Source: Pinus tabuliformis
Taxonomy: Eukaryota; Streptophyta; Pinopsida; Pinales; Pinaceae
Length of the DNA: 64,000 nt
Direction of reading: 5' to 3'
NCBI GenBank assembly: GCA_031772625.1
Contig: CM062804.1
Span: forward strand, 1,021,619,208-1,021,683,207
In this document: one piece after another, positions 22,815-32,400 of the stretch
How positions within the stretch are numbered: the first letter of the stretch is position 1
How the letters are laid out: every line of letters starts with the position of its first letter
Notes under the pieces: model-generated
The model's input: only the letters and a program-made list of their open reading frames with translations
Told to the model about the DNA's origin: nothing
The model's database searches: none
Program-made: the position numbers and the translations under genes

Positions 22815-22888
<74 letters not shown>

Positions 22889-22890
22889 TA

Positions 22891-22932
<42 letters not shown>

Positions 22933-23175
22933 TTCTACCACTGCTCCAAATTCCAACGAATCAGTTAGATATGTGACTATATAAAATTAGAAGTTTGTTA
23001 CATTAATACTTTCCTCCAAATTTATGTGAATTTGTTAGTGGCAGGTCCAATTTTTTTGGGTTCTGGTATTAACAATATTTTAGTGTCGAGTGGAATTATA
23101 ATAGGGGCATGTTTCGGAAGAAATTTCATAGAAAATTATATAATATTATAATGAGTTATTTTTATATATTTTAAT
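22167..23175 (+). repeat. Copy 2 of the ~0.95-kb dispersed repeat (copy 1 at 13133)
   Basis: It aligns with 13133-14052 over its whole length. It differs mainly by point changes and by a large microsatellite expansion at 22817-22929. The right limit falls after GAGTTATTTTTATxTATTTTAAT. Confidence 0.88.
22817..22929. repeat. Compound (CT)n-(AT)n microsatellite
   Basis: About 28 CT units are followed by about 55 bases of TA/AT repeats with two TATTATATA interruptions. The orthologous position in copy 1 (about 13783-13801) holds only TATCTCTATATATATA, so this is an expansion specific to copy 2. Confidence 0.97.
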
Positions 23176-23194
23176 CAAGATCTCTATGCTTAGG

Positions 23195-23711
23195 TTAGAA
23201 CAACATGGTAAACTAACGTCTTTAATGATGAATAATGTCAAACATAATAATAAACAAATGCCTCTATGGTCATCCATGATCAACCATGGTCAACCACAAT
23301 TATACCATTGTTGAATATGGTCAGACATGGTTGAATATCGTCGACCATGATCAAGGTCTCTATGGTTGAATGTGGTTAACCGTGATCAACTATGGTCAAC
23401 CATGCCTAACCATGATCGGCAATGATTAATCATGCTCATCTTCAGTTAACCATAATCAACCTAGAACATTCCATGCTCTATCGACTCTTAATGCCTAACC
23501 ATTGTCAACCATGGTTAGAATGGCCGAACATGGTGAGCCAAAGTATTTATGGTTGAATATGGTGTACCATAATGGTTAATCAATATTGATGTGGTTGAAT
23601 ATGGTCAATAATTGTTAACCATCTTCATCCATGGTCAACCCCATCAACCATATCAACCATTAATGTAATTTCTTTTATAACATTAATGTAACATTTAGCA
23701 TTGTCATTAGT
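23195..23711. repeat. ATGGTCAACCATG array (site 2, left part)
   Basis: The same degenerate GGTCAACCATG words as at 18540-19220 are present. The array is interrupted by the LTR element at 23717 and resumes at 26931. Confidence 0.8.
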
Positions 23712-23716
23712 GTAAG

Positions 23717-23898
23717 TGTTGGATACCTAATCCTCTATGGGTTGGTGTGAAATGTGAATAGCCACCGGAGTCCAAGAGACCTTGGAATATGGAAACCAAT
23801 GGTCACTCCAATGTACTATAAATGTATATCATGTTGATAATTTATGCAACTCAATGTTTATCAGTCATATTCTGCCTCTGCCATGTATGTGTTTAACA
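23717..23898 (+). mobile_element. 5' LTR of the 23.7-kb element
   Basis: It begins TGTTGGATACCTAATCC and ends GTGTTTAACA. It shares CTCTATGGGTTGGTGTG, GAGACCTTGGAATATGGA and TGTATATCATGT with the 3' copy. It is unusually short for an LTR. Confidence 0.93.
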
Positions 23899-23910
23899 TG
23901 GTATCAAAGC
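23899..23910 (+). promoter_or_regulatory. Primer-binding site, initiator tRNA-Met type
   Basis: The sequence is TGGTATCAAAGC with no gap after the LTR terminal CA. It would prime minus-strand DNA synthesis. Confidence 0.9.
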
Positions 23911-25368
23911 GGGCATTCTCTTGCCCTGCTTCATTTTGAGCCACTGATTTTGTTATTTCTACGTGCATGAAGGTTCGGCTATGATTCCTGCATTTGATGA
24001 ATATCCTATCAACTATATTTTTAGCTGTATTCTCTGCCTTAGTAACTCGCATTTGATGAATATCCTATCAGCTATATTTTAGTTGCATTCTCTGCCTTCG
24101 TAACTCCTTTTTGACACTTTGTCTATTCTAACCATATGATTTTGATGCTCTATCCACTCGAAGGCCCTAAAATCTACGCATCACTTATACACATAACATT
24201 CTAGCCTCCATACCCACATCGTTGTCTGCTAGTGTGTTTTTTGAACTCTGTTGAATTCCTGTGCATTGAGCCGAGTCCTTCTGATCGATTCATTAATTAA
24301 AAACTTGTCTGACTGTTGGTCACCTTGGCAGTCATTGTAGCACCAAAAATTTTAATTAGATAGAGCACTCATAGTTAACCAATGAAAATCATCATAGCTT
24401 CAAGGATGAGCACCAAATAAATGCATAGATGTTGGGAGAAGGAGCTCCATGCTATGAACAGCTCACTCGTTAGCCCCAAGGGCATGATCAAAAGGGGTAG
24501 CCCAACTATCGTTGAACATAACAAAATTTCCATATGTGAAGTGGCTAGATTCATTTTTAAATATTGCCTCCTGTAAAATCCCAATGAAAGAATCCATTAG
24601 CAGAGATCCATAGACCATCATCACTCCCAAAACATTGAAATTCAGGGACATTTGAGCATCTACAAGCATGAAAATGATTAAAATGACTATGATAAGTAGA
24701 ACAGAAACATATTCATGTATAAGATACTTCCACCTAAGCCTAGGTATACAATATCCCATCATCATCACCGGTCTATTCAAAATTTCTTTGAAGGGTCGTA
24801 CATTTAACGGAGTTTAACCTTTGGGTTGATTGTGAATGAACTGCCTCGGTGGTTTACAGAATGGTTTTAGAGCCACAACAGTTTATAGAGCTCTTTTAGA
24901 TTGTTCCAAATGTTATATTAAATATTGTACAAAGTGTGTGAAAGGAGGAACTATGGTAATCTTTCGGTAATATCTATAGGAAGAGAATAACTGAAAAATA
25001 TTATAGGGTACTGTCTACGATGTTTAAAAAAAATATATTCAAACATCCATCCAAGGTATGGCAAGCAAGTTCAAATGTCTGTGACCTATGCGTTGACACA
25101 TATTCCTATGCATTGGTGTTTTATTCATATAGTTGAACGATCATTCATTGTCATATGCTAGTGTTGTCATATTCTTTGAAGACTGTATTGGTATATATAT
25201 TATTCGATTGCACTAGCTAATGTGTTGAATTTCATAGCATATCAAGATTCATTGAAGAGTGTGTAGAGAATGCTTTCAAAGAAAACGTTGTAAGTTGTAG
25301 CTACTATAAAGAAAAGAGGGTTTTGTGCAAATTCTGCTTAAGATATTATTTATAAGGTTGGAGAAAAT

Positions 25369-26033
25369 GGCTAGACTTGATGATGCATTAGAGTTTCTAA
25401 ATACTCTAATTTATTCCATTGTCGATTAGATGGTCCAAATCACTAGGGACACTCTCTCCAATATTTGAACTTGTTTAAAAAGTGAAAAACAAAACATTGA
25501 ATTTTTGCAGCCTGAATCTCAGCTCCAACAAGCAGAATAACAATAATGGAGTCATCATTATGAATATGTTTCTACTTAGAAAATTGAGACAAACTCCCAT
25601 GAGCTACCATAAAAGAATCATATCAATGAGATTAATATTTATTTAGATGAAGTACGCATCTCAAGATCAGAGTTAAATGCAGAAGCAGAAATTCAACATA
25701 CGCTTACCAAGCCCATCATCAGACCTTCAGAAGAGCTTGTCCATGAAAAGCACAGAACATGTCTTGGATATGATAAAGAGGTTTCCTTTCACATTCTAGA
25801 TTACTCAAAGCCCATCTAGTTTTAGAGTGTTCGATTCCTTCATGATAGTTCACCTTCACCTGTTCATGATAGTTAAATGCCAACACTGCGACCGATTTGG
25901 CCATATGAAATATTACTCTTTTGATCTTCATCCATGTGAGAACTGTCATAAAACCACTCATTCTTCAAACAAATTCTTCAAAAACAAGCCTCCTGTAAGA
26001 ACAAAGATTCATCTTGGATGGATCGCTTCTTGA
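25369..26033 (+). pseudogene. Gag-like relic with two zinc-knuckle-like segments
   Basis: An ATG at 25369 begins MARLDDALEFLNTLIYS, after which several stops interrupt the frame. Near 25740-25810 the reading LGYDKEVSFHILDYSKPI is followed, after frame damage, by CQHCDRFGHMKYYSFDLHPC and then ENCHKTTHSSNKFF. These look like two tandem CX2CX4HX4C knuckles. In both, the last Cys has changed (Ser in the first, Phe in the second). Zinc knuckles of Gag proteins bind the element RNA. This copy cannot be functional. The family (copia or gypsy) cannot be decided without pol. Confidence 0.55.
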
Positions 26034-26743
26034 CAATGGGCTTCAACAACCAAGAATATATTTCATTCATATGGTAGAACATGTTTTAGAGTATTGAACA
26101 ATCTTGTATTTGAGTTTTCTCCACCATCTCACCTTTATCTGACACGGGGGATGTGATGCTCATCTACAACCTTTAAATCCACATAAAGCGAGCTTGATCT
26201 ACAACCTGCCATACTACATTCAGAGTTGTGGCTAGAGACAAAGTTTCCCCTAAACATGCCTTTGGTTGATGATCATCCTTAAACCATCTATGTGGGCTTG
26301 AGACATCTCTTCAAAATAATTGGGGACACTTGTTGTAGTAGAAGACTTTAGCTTCTTGCCAGTTTTGGAATAATTCGAGGAATTTGATTAAACATTCTAG
26401 AGTTGTTGGTCATCCTTAAACCATCACAGGTTGAGACCTCCCTTTTTAGGTTGAGGTTCTCCCTTTTTATGTGGGGTGATAACCCCCATTCAAGGTTGAA
26501 GGTCTCCCTCTTCAAAACATGAGGAGAACTTCCTCTAGTAGAATATCTCAATTCATGCCATATTTGGAAGAGTTCTCAGAACTGCATTAAGTGTTCTAGT
26601 GTTGGTGCTCATCCTTAAACCACCCCCCTTATAACAACATTCTAGAGAGAAGATTTAGCCTAGTGTTGCCATCCACTTTTGCACATTTTCTATTACAACT
26701 CTCTTCTTGGACTCATACATGCCCCTTCGGATTAAGGGGGGAA
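26034..26743 (+). mobile_element. Non-coding 3' interior and purine tract of the 23.7-kb element
   Basis: It contains short repeated phrases (GGTCATCCTTAAACCATC-like at about 26265, 26410 and 26610; GAGGTTCTCCCTTTTTA and GAAGGTCTCCCTCTTC). The purine tract AAGGGGGGAA at about 26734-26743 abuts the 3' LTR. Confidence 0.7.
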
Positions 26744-26925
26744 TGTTTGACACCTAATCCTCTATGGGTTGGTGTGGAATGTGAACAACCACTGGATTCG
26801 AAGAGACCTTGGAATATGGAATCCAATGGTCAATCCAATGTACCATAAATGTATATCATGTCATTAATATATGGAACTCATTGTTTATCATTCATATTCT
26901 CTCTCAGCCATGTATATTTTTACCA
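26744..26925 (+). mobile_element. 3' LTR of the 23.7-kb element
   Basis: It begins TGTTTGACACCTAATCC and ends TTTTTACCA. The terminal base pattern TG...CA is kept. Confidence 0.92.
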
Positions 26926-26930
26926 GTAAG

Positions 26931-27000
26931 CTTGATGATAGTCAACTTCATCAACCTTGATCAACCTCACCAACCATGGTCAACCATGGTCAAGCAATAC
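26931..27000. repeat. ATGGTCAACCATG array (site 2, right part)
   Basis: The array resumes after the target duplication with CATCAACCTTGATCAACC and CCATGGTCAACCATGG words. Confidence 0.8.
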
Positions 27001-27961
27001 ACCATACACATTTCGGTTGTAACTACAACCACATTTACTAATGGGGTTAAAATAAATATATTGACGACATTTTCCAACTTTTTTATTTCTATCGATGTAT
27101 GAAAAAGACATTGATTGGCATATGTTGACCACATCGATGAATGTGGTTGTGGTATTTTTTATATAGTTGTGAAATCATTAAAAATGATAGAGAAAATAAA
27201 AAATCATTAATAAATTAGAATTTTAAAATTAACGATAATACACCAAATTATATTTTCATAATAGAAGCATGTTTTTCCTATTTGATAGCATGGTTATGTC
27301 TACTTACCTAATATAAAATAATGATATAAACAAAATCGAAGAGGAGATATTTCCTAACATTGCTTCAAAATTCACTCAAAACCACTTGGCATCTCAAACC
27401 TCTAAGGCATAAAGATGTAAGTCTTGGCTAAATTGTTGAATACTAAAGGGAAGTGTCATTGTATAGAATAATGATAACATTGAAATTATTGTTACTCCAA
27501 ATTTAAGGAGAAAGTATGGTGATATAAAAAAGAAAAAGAAAGAATAGTATAATGTAATCCACCCAAAAATTTCACAATTTTTTTTGTTTATTTTTTTATT
27601 TGTTTTTATGTTTTCTAGTAGCTATTCCTACTTAATTCATTATCTTGAATATGTGCATTTCCTTACATTATTTTTTCTTAAATAGTTAAGTGTATAACAT
27701 GCTTGTGTACTTTGTTTTCACATTGCTACCTCAAAATAATTTTTTATTTTCCTCTTAGGCAAGTGGAATTTACTCGACACCATATTTTAATTAAAAAAAA
27801 TGTCCATTGTAAAACATTTGATTAAAGTTAATAAGGTGGATATGCCACCCTACCACTGTATCTTGTAACAATAATTAATGTTGGTCCATGCACATTGCAT
27901 CATGGATGGTTTATTACCTAGGTGATGAACATGTAAAAACCTTTGGTTATATTTTTGGATA
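27001..27961. other. AT-rich DNA, nothing recognised
   Basis: No frame or motif beyond short AT-rich runs. Confidence 0.5.
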
Positions 27962-27966
27962 AAATG

Positions 27967-28001
27967 TGTTATGAAACCAGATCACAAAAAGATAGAGAAG
28001 A
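27967..28001 (-). mobile_element. Outer element 3' LTR, distal fragment
   Basis: On the plus strand it reads TGTTATGAAACCAGATCACA..., the inverted LTR terminus, and it stops after GAAGA at 28001. The rest of this LTR resumes at 30337. Confidence 0.9.
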
Positions 28002-28059
28002 TGTTGGGTCCCTATAATACTAGTAATGGGGTAATCACTAGTATTATAGGGACCCAACA
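28002..28059 (+). repeat. Palindromic remnant of the inner 5' LTR
   Basis: A perfect 23-bp inverted repeat (arms 28002-28024 and 28037-28059, 12-base loop) is made from two opposed copies of the LTR start TGTTGGGTCCCTATAATACT. Read from 28059 on the minus strand, the match to the LTR start continues for 39 bases to 28021. The rest of the LTR, the primer-binding site and the first bases of the leader are missing. Confidence 0.93.
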
Positions 28060-28675
28060 TGGTGACGTTTTAGAAGTCGCAAAAAAAACCCATTTGAGAA
28101 TAAATTGTGTTGAACCTTGGGTCCGAATTTCAGATCTTTTCGCGCGATATTTTCGGAGATATGCTTTGAGGAAGTTGGTCTTTTGGCAGACTCCTGAATT
28201 ACATTCAAAACAGGTGACCTTGGGAAACTCGTCATAAATTTCTCTCTGGGGATCGGATTGAAATTTCGTAAGGTATAGAAAGAGGACAAACTGTAGTTTC
28301 TTGTATATCTTTTTCAGAACCAAAGGTCGAGAATTGTACACGTGGCACTTCATACAAGTTCACTCTTCTGGAAAGGTCTATAATCAGGTCATCGCAGGAG
28401 ATTGTCCATAACTCTTTCTTGGAGAATCCAATTTGGATCAAACTGGTGGCATTGGAAAGAGGACAAAGAGAGCTACTACAGGTCACAATTTCAAAACTAG
28501 ATGATTGGAAAGTACAGAGATACATCAGAGGCAATATCAAGCTCCTACAAAGTGAAAAAAGGTGTGTAGATTTTTTTAAATTTTTGCTTAAGCTTGGTTT
28601 GAAAATTTATTTTGAAGGAATTCAAAGGGCATAGTAGAGGATTATTATCGGTAACTAATGCCCTGAGGAAAGAAA
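28060..28675 (+). mobile_element. Inner element leader
   Basis: It aligns with the leader of the outer copy (35091-35756 inverted) over nearly its full length. Examples are GAGGAAGTTGGTCTTTT, CAGACTCCTxAATTACATTC, CAGGTGACCT and TACATCAGAGGCAATAT. The first ~60 bases, including the primer-binding site, are absent. Confidence 0.85.
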
Positions 28676-29851
28676 ATGCAAACACCTAGTAAGGAACCTG
28701 AAAGCTCTAGCATGACTCATGAAGAAGAGGAAGAAATGCAACATGATATATCAAAATTACAAGACCAAGTGCAACAACTGTCCCTTGCACAAAAAGGAAC
28801 AGAATCTAAGATGGATGGTTTAAAGAAAGATGTAGAAGCTAAGATGGATGGTTTAAAGAAAGGTGTAGAAGCTAAGATGGACTATTTAAATAAAGGTGTA
28901 GAAGCTAAGATGGATGGCATGGAAGCTAGGGTGAATGGCATGGACGCTAAAATTGATGGCATGGATGATAAGATGGAAGAATTGAAGATAAATATGAATA
29001 AGTTGCTACAAGAAATGGTCACTAAGGGTGAAAGAGTACTAAAGGAAACTCATGATGAGAACAAAAGAAATGTTAATCATGATTCCATAGACTCTAATGT
29101 TGGATCGAAGACTCACCATGTTTCAAAAATCGATATGAGGAAGTTTGATGGCAAGGATCCCGCCACATGGATATTACAGATGGAGCAATTCTTCGATCTC
29201 AATAATGTGCAAAACACACAAAAGGTACGTATGGCAACTTTATATTTGGAACCAAATCAGTGTGTTGTATCTGATAAACAGACACAATGGATCAAATGGT
29301 TGCCTCTGGCTGAATGGTGGTATAACACTTCCTTCCATACAGCAACAAAAATGACCCCATTTATGGCACTTTATGGGTACCAACCACCATCAATCACATC
29401 ATATTTAAGAGAAAATTCTAAGGTTCAGGCAGTGGAACATCACATCGAACATCAACAACAAGTCCTCCAACTCTTAAAGGATAACCTCGTGTTGGCACAA
29501 AATAGAATGAAACAACAGGCAGATCAACATCGCAGTGAAAGAAGTTTTGATGTAGGTGATTGGGTATTCCTACGGCTACAACCATATAAGCAAATGTCCC
29601 TAAAGCAAGCTAAGAAGGATAATAAATTATCACCAAAGTATTATGGTATGTACAAGGTGTTGGAAAAGATTGGTACTATGGCATACAAATTGGAGCTTCC
29701 TGCAGCGTCTCGATTGCACCCAGTTTTCCATGTTTCATGTTTAAAGAAGGTTATAGGCGACAAGCTCCCAGTTCAAACAATATTGCCAGAACTTGACAAG
29801 GAAGGAAAAATTATATTGGAACCGGAAGCAGTCACAGAAACAAGAACTTGA
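28676..29851 (+). CDS. Chimeric Gag N-terminus fused in frame to integrase C-terminus (391 aa)
   Basis: Residues 1-195 match the family's Gag: an acidic start (THEEEEEMQHDISKLQDQ), a predicted coiled coil at about 40-115, then KFDGKDPATWILQMEQFFDL and ending LYLEPNQ. From residue 196 (VSDKQTQWIKWLPLAEWW) the frame is the C-terminal part of integrase, with TPFMALYGYQPPSI, RLQPYKQMSLKQAKK and ELPAASRLHPVFHVSCLKK. About 3.5 kb found in the outer copy (rest of gag, protease, RT, RNase H, most of integrase) is missing, yet the frame is kept. The coiled coil holds three 11-residue repeats KMDGLKK-x-VEA encoded by 33-bp DNA repeats (about 28808-28918). The TGA stop replaces a CGA (Arg) codon of the relatives. 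The frame then remains open to 29971. Whether it is expressed is unknown. Confidence 0.85.
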   Translation: MQTPSKEPESSSMTHEEEEEMQHDISKLQDQVQQLSLAQKGTESKMDGLKKDVEAKMDGLKKGVEAKMDYLNKGVEAKMDGMEARVNGMDAKIDGMDDKMEELKINMNKLLQEMVTKGERVLKETHDENKRNVNHDSIDSNVGSKTHHVSKIDMRKFDGKDPATWILQMEQFFDLNNVQNTQKVRMATLYLEPNQCVVSDKQTQWIKWLPLAEWWYNTSFHTATKMTPFMALYGYQPPSITSYLRENSKVQAVEHHIEHQQQVLQLLKDNLVLAQNRMKQQADQHRSERSFDVGDWVFLRLQPYKQMSLKQAKKDNKLSPKYYGMYKVLEKIGTMAYKLELPAASRLHPVFHVSCLKKVIGDKLPVQTILPELDKEGKIILEPEAVTETRT

Positions 29852-29971
29852 CAGCTACGAAATCGATCAATTTCAGAGTATCTTATCAAGTGGAAGAACT
29901 TATCCACTGAAGATTCCACATGGGAGGATGAGAACTTTATGCAGAAGTATCCAGAACTGCTCAAGCGTTGA
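29852..29971 (+). pseudogene. Chromodomain-like tail cut off by the TGA at 29849
   Basis: It continues in the same frame as the fusion ORF for 39 codons to TGA at 29969-29971. It reads EYLIKWKNLSTEDSTWEDEN and then QKYPELLKR. The YLIKWK...STWE pattern is the chromodomain-like signature at the integrase C-terminus of chromoviruses. Locus 1 and the outer copy have CGA at the position of the stop, so a single C-to-T change in a CpG detached this tail. Confidence 0.8.
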
Positions 29972-29999
29972 GGACAACACTTTTTGAAGGAGAGGGGCA

Positions 30000-30331
30000 T
30001 GTTGGGTCCCTATAATACTAGTGATTACCCCATTACTATTGTAGTTATACCCTTATTTATATTGTTGTGCCCCTATTACCCCCATATTGTTATTTCTGTG
30101 CCCCATAGAATCCCTCTATTGTTATTTTTGTGGCTTTATATTATTATTGTTAGGTCAGCTGGATTATATTGTGACTCCTTAGACTCCTGTATATAGAAAG
30201 GAGGTTTTGTCATTTGTATCATCCAAGAATTGTTAATTTATGTAATGTAAAGGAGGTTGCCCCCTCGAAGAGGCTGAATTCTAAGGCGTTGATCTTTCTT
30301 TTCTATCTTTTCTTGAGCTGGTTTCATAACA
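30000..30331 (+). mobile_element. Inner element 3' LTR
   Basis: This 332-bp LTR, TGTTGGGTCCCTATAATACT...GGTTTCATAACA, is preceded by the purine tract AAGGAGAGGGGCA. It carries a TGTATATAGAAAGGAGG TATA-like sequence and the TTGCCCCCTCGAAGAGGCT block shared by all family LTRs. Confidence 0.95.
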
Positions 30332-30336
30332 GAAGA

Positions 30337-30601
30337 TAGATCAACGCCTTAGAATTCAGCCTCTTCGAGGGGGCAACCTCCTTTACATTACACAAATGAA
30401 TGATTCTTTGATGATTCAAATGACAAAACCTCCTTTCTATATATAGGAGTCTAAGGGGTCACAATATAACCCAGATGACCTAACAATAATAATATAAAGG
30501 CACAAAAATAACAATATGGGGACAATAAGGGCACAACAATATTAATAAGGGATACAACTACAATAGTAATGGGTAATCACTACTATTATAGGGGCCTAAC
30601 A
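30337..30601 (-). mobile_element. Outer element 3' LTR, main fragment
   Basis: It resumes the LTR split at 28001. On the minus strand it starts TGTTAGGCCCCTATAATAGT at 30601. The purine tract GAAGGAAAGGGGCA (minus strand) lies at about 30602-30615. Confidence 0.92.
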
Positions 30602-30639
30602 TGCCCCTTTCCTTCAAAAAGGTGTTGTCCTCAATGCTT

Positions 30640-31990
30640 GAGTAGTTCTGGATGCTTCTGTATAATATTCTCATCCTCCCATGTGGAATCTTCAATGGAT
30701 AAGTTCTTGCACTTGATGAGATACTTAGAACTTGATCGATTTCATAACTGTCGAGTTCTTGTTTTTGTGAATGCTTCCGGTTCCAATATAATTTTTCCTT
30801 CCTTGTCAAGTTCTAGCAATATTGTTTGAACTAGGAGCTTGTCACTTATAACCTTCTTTAAACATGAAGCATGGAAAACTTGGTGCACTCGAGAAGCTGC
30901 AGGAAGCTCCAATTTGTATGCCATAGTACCAATATTTTGCAACACCTTATACATACCATAATGCTTTGGTGATAATTTATTATCCTTCTTAGCTTGCTTG
31001 AGGGACATTTGTCTATATGCTTGTAGCTGTAGGAATACCTAATCACCTACATCAAAACTTCTTTCGTTGTGATGTTAATCTACCTATTGTTTCATTCTAT
31101 TCTTCACCAACACGAGGTTATCCTTTAAGAGTTGCAGGACTTGTTGTTGATGCTCGATGTGATGTTCCACTGTTTGAACCTTATACTTTTCTCTTACATA
31201 TGATGTGATGGATGGTGGATGATATCCATAAAGTGCCATAAATGGGGTCATTTTTGTTGCTGTATGGAAGGAAGTTTTATACCACCATTCAGCCAGAGGC
31301 AAGCATTTAACCCATTATGTCTGTTTATCATATACAAAGCAACAAAGATATCCTTCCAAGCATTTTTTTACTATCTCAGTTTGCCCATCAAATTGAGGAT
31401 GATAAGATGAGCTATAAGCTAACTGAGTATCGAGACAAGAAAATAATTCTGTCAAAAATTTCCAGTGAAAATGGGATCCATGTTACTTACAATAATCTTT
31501 GGGTTTCCATGTAGCTTTTGAATTGTTTCCATAAATGCAGTGGAAATTTTAATGGATTTAAATGGATGTGATAATGCACAAAAGTGTGCATACTTGGTAA
31601 GTCTATCAACTACCACCATGATGACACTCTTTCCCTCAGACTTGGATATAACCTGTGATAAAATCCATTAAAACCTCCCCCAACATTGGCTTGGAATGGA
31701 TAAAGGTTGTAATAGACCCAGGGTCTTAATTGTTTGAACTTTATTTTGTTGGCAAACCAAACATTCCGCCACAAAATTTTGAATATCCAATTTAAGGCCA
31801 TCCAAAAAAAATTCCTTCTTAACCCTGTGGTAAGTTTTTAAAAATCATAAGTGCCCTCCTAACGAAGAAGTGTGCAATTCCATAAGAATCTTTTGTTTAA
31901 GTTGGGAATTCTTATAGTGGTATAACCGATATTTGTACCATAACGAATCATTTTGCCAGCTAAATGTATCAGATGTACTGGAATCTTGTT
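30640..31990 (-). pseudogene. Outer element integrase with chromodomain-like tail (decayed)
   Basis: Read on the minus strand, the N-terminal zinc region is visible (LHTSSLGGHL, FLKTYHRVKKEFF, FVAECLVCQQNK: His-His and CX2C). It is followed by SVIMVVVDRLTKYAHF with the first catalytic Asp. The second Asp motif reads SNMDPIF where locus 1 has SDRDPIF. The C-terminal part PLAEWWYKTSFHTATKM (31302) to LPAASRVHQVFHASCLKK is well kept, then a TGA-type break precedes YLIKCKNLSIEDSTWEDEN (about 30640-30700). Several stops and frameshifts separate these pieces. Integrase inserts element DNA. This copy is inactive by the catalytic change and the stops. Confidence 0.85.
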
Positions 31991-32400
31991 GTAACTTTTA
32001 AATAAGTTCCCACACTTCTTCATCATTCTTCCATTCCTCCCTTGCTTTGTTTATCCAATTTGGTTGGATAATAGAAATGGCACACAACAATGCTTCCACA
32101 TCCTCATCTTTTCTTGAGAGTGCATCTGCCACCACATTTTGCTTCCCTTTTTTGTACATGATTTCAAAGTCATAACACAACATCTTTGTGACCCACTCTT
32201 GTTTCTCTTCAGAGGATAATCTTTGTTCTAAAAAGTATTTAAGGCTATCATGATCCGTTTTTTACCTTGAGGTTCTTCCCATTAGGTAGGGTTGCCATTT
32301 CTTAAGTGCATGTAGTATTTCCAACATTTCCTTCTCATAAATAGCTTTGTGTACAAACTTTCCCTTGATTTGACAACTTTCAAAAGCAATGGGTCTTTCA
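31991..32400 (-). pseudogene. Outer element RNase H (decayed)
   Basis: Minus-strand frames show PIAFESCQIKGKF and VHKAIYEKEMLEILHALKKW. After a frameshift comes DHDSLKYFLEQRLSSEEKQE (about 32210-32260) and MLCYDFEIMYKKGKQNVVAD followed by ALSRKDED (31998-32183). The FEIMYKKGKxNVVADALSR segment is the usual end of the Ty3/gypsy RNase H domain. The enzyme removes the RNA of the RNA-DNA hybrid during replication. Confidence 0.85.

Larger units (their letters stand above)
23712..26930 (+). mobile_element. LTR retrotransposon, structurally complete, coding-decayed
   Basis: Paired 182-bp LTRs at 23717-23898 and 26744-26925 are flanked by an exact 5-bp target duplication, GTAAG, at 23712-23716 and 26926-26930. 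A primer-binding site TGGTATCAAAGC starts at 23899, directly after the 5' LTR. A purine tract AAGGGGGGAA precedes the 3' LTR. The LTRs differ at about two dozen of 182 positions by eye (about 87% identical), so the insertion is old. The 2.85-kb interior has no intact frame. Only a Gag-like relic with two zinc knuckles is recognisable, and no RT or integrase is seen, so it is either a non-autonomous element or a deleted copy. The target was the ATGGTCAACC array. Confidence 0.92.
27997..30336 (+). mobile_element. Inner, internally deleted chromovirus with GAAGA target duplication
   Basis: The plus-strand element 28002-30331 (2,330 bp) is flanked by GAAGA at 27997-28001 and 30332-30336. It lies inside the 3' LTR of the outer, opposite-strand element of the same family. 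It has a leader (28060-28675), a fused Gag-integrase frame (28676-29851), a chromodomain-like remainder, a purine tract and a full 3' LTR. Its 5' LTR is reduced to a 58-bp palindrome and the primer-binding site is lost, so it cannot transpose in its present state. It may have moved before those losses with proteins supplied in trans. Confidence 0.9.

Noticed and set aside
24375..24780. Overlapping minus-strand frames of 69 and 105 residues inside the 23.7-kb LTR element
   Set aside because: Hydrophobic and Met-rich without a family motif, antisense to the element, and not longer than expected by chance in AT-rich DNA.
28012..28540. Several 81-113-residue minus-strand frames in the chromovirus leader
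   Set aside because: They lie antisense in an untranslated leader that is conserved at DNA level in three copies. The frames are not conserved in the other copies.
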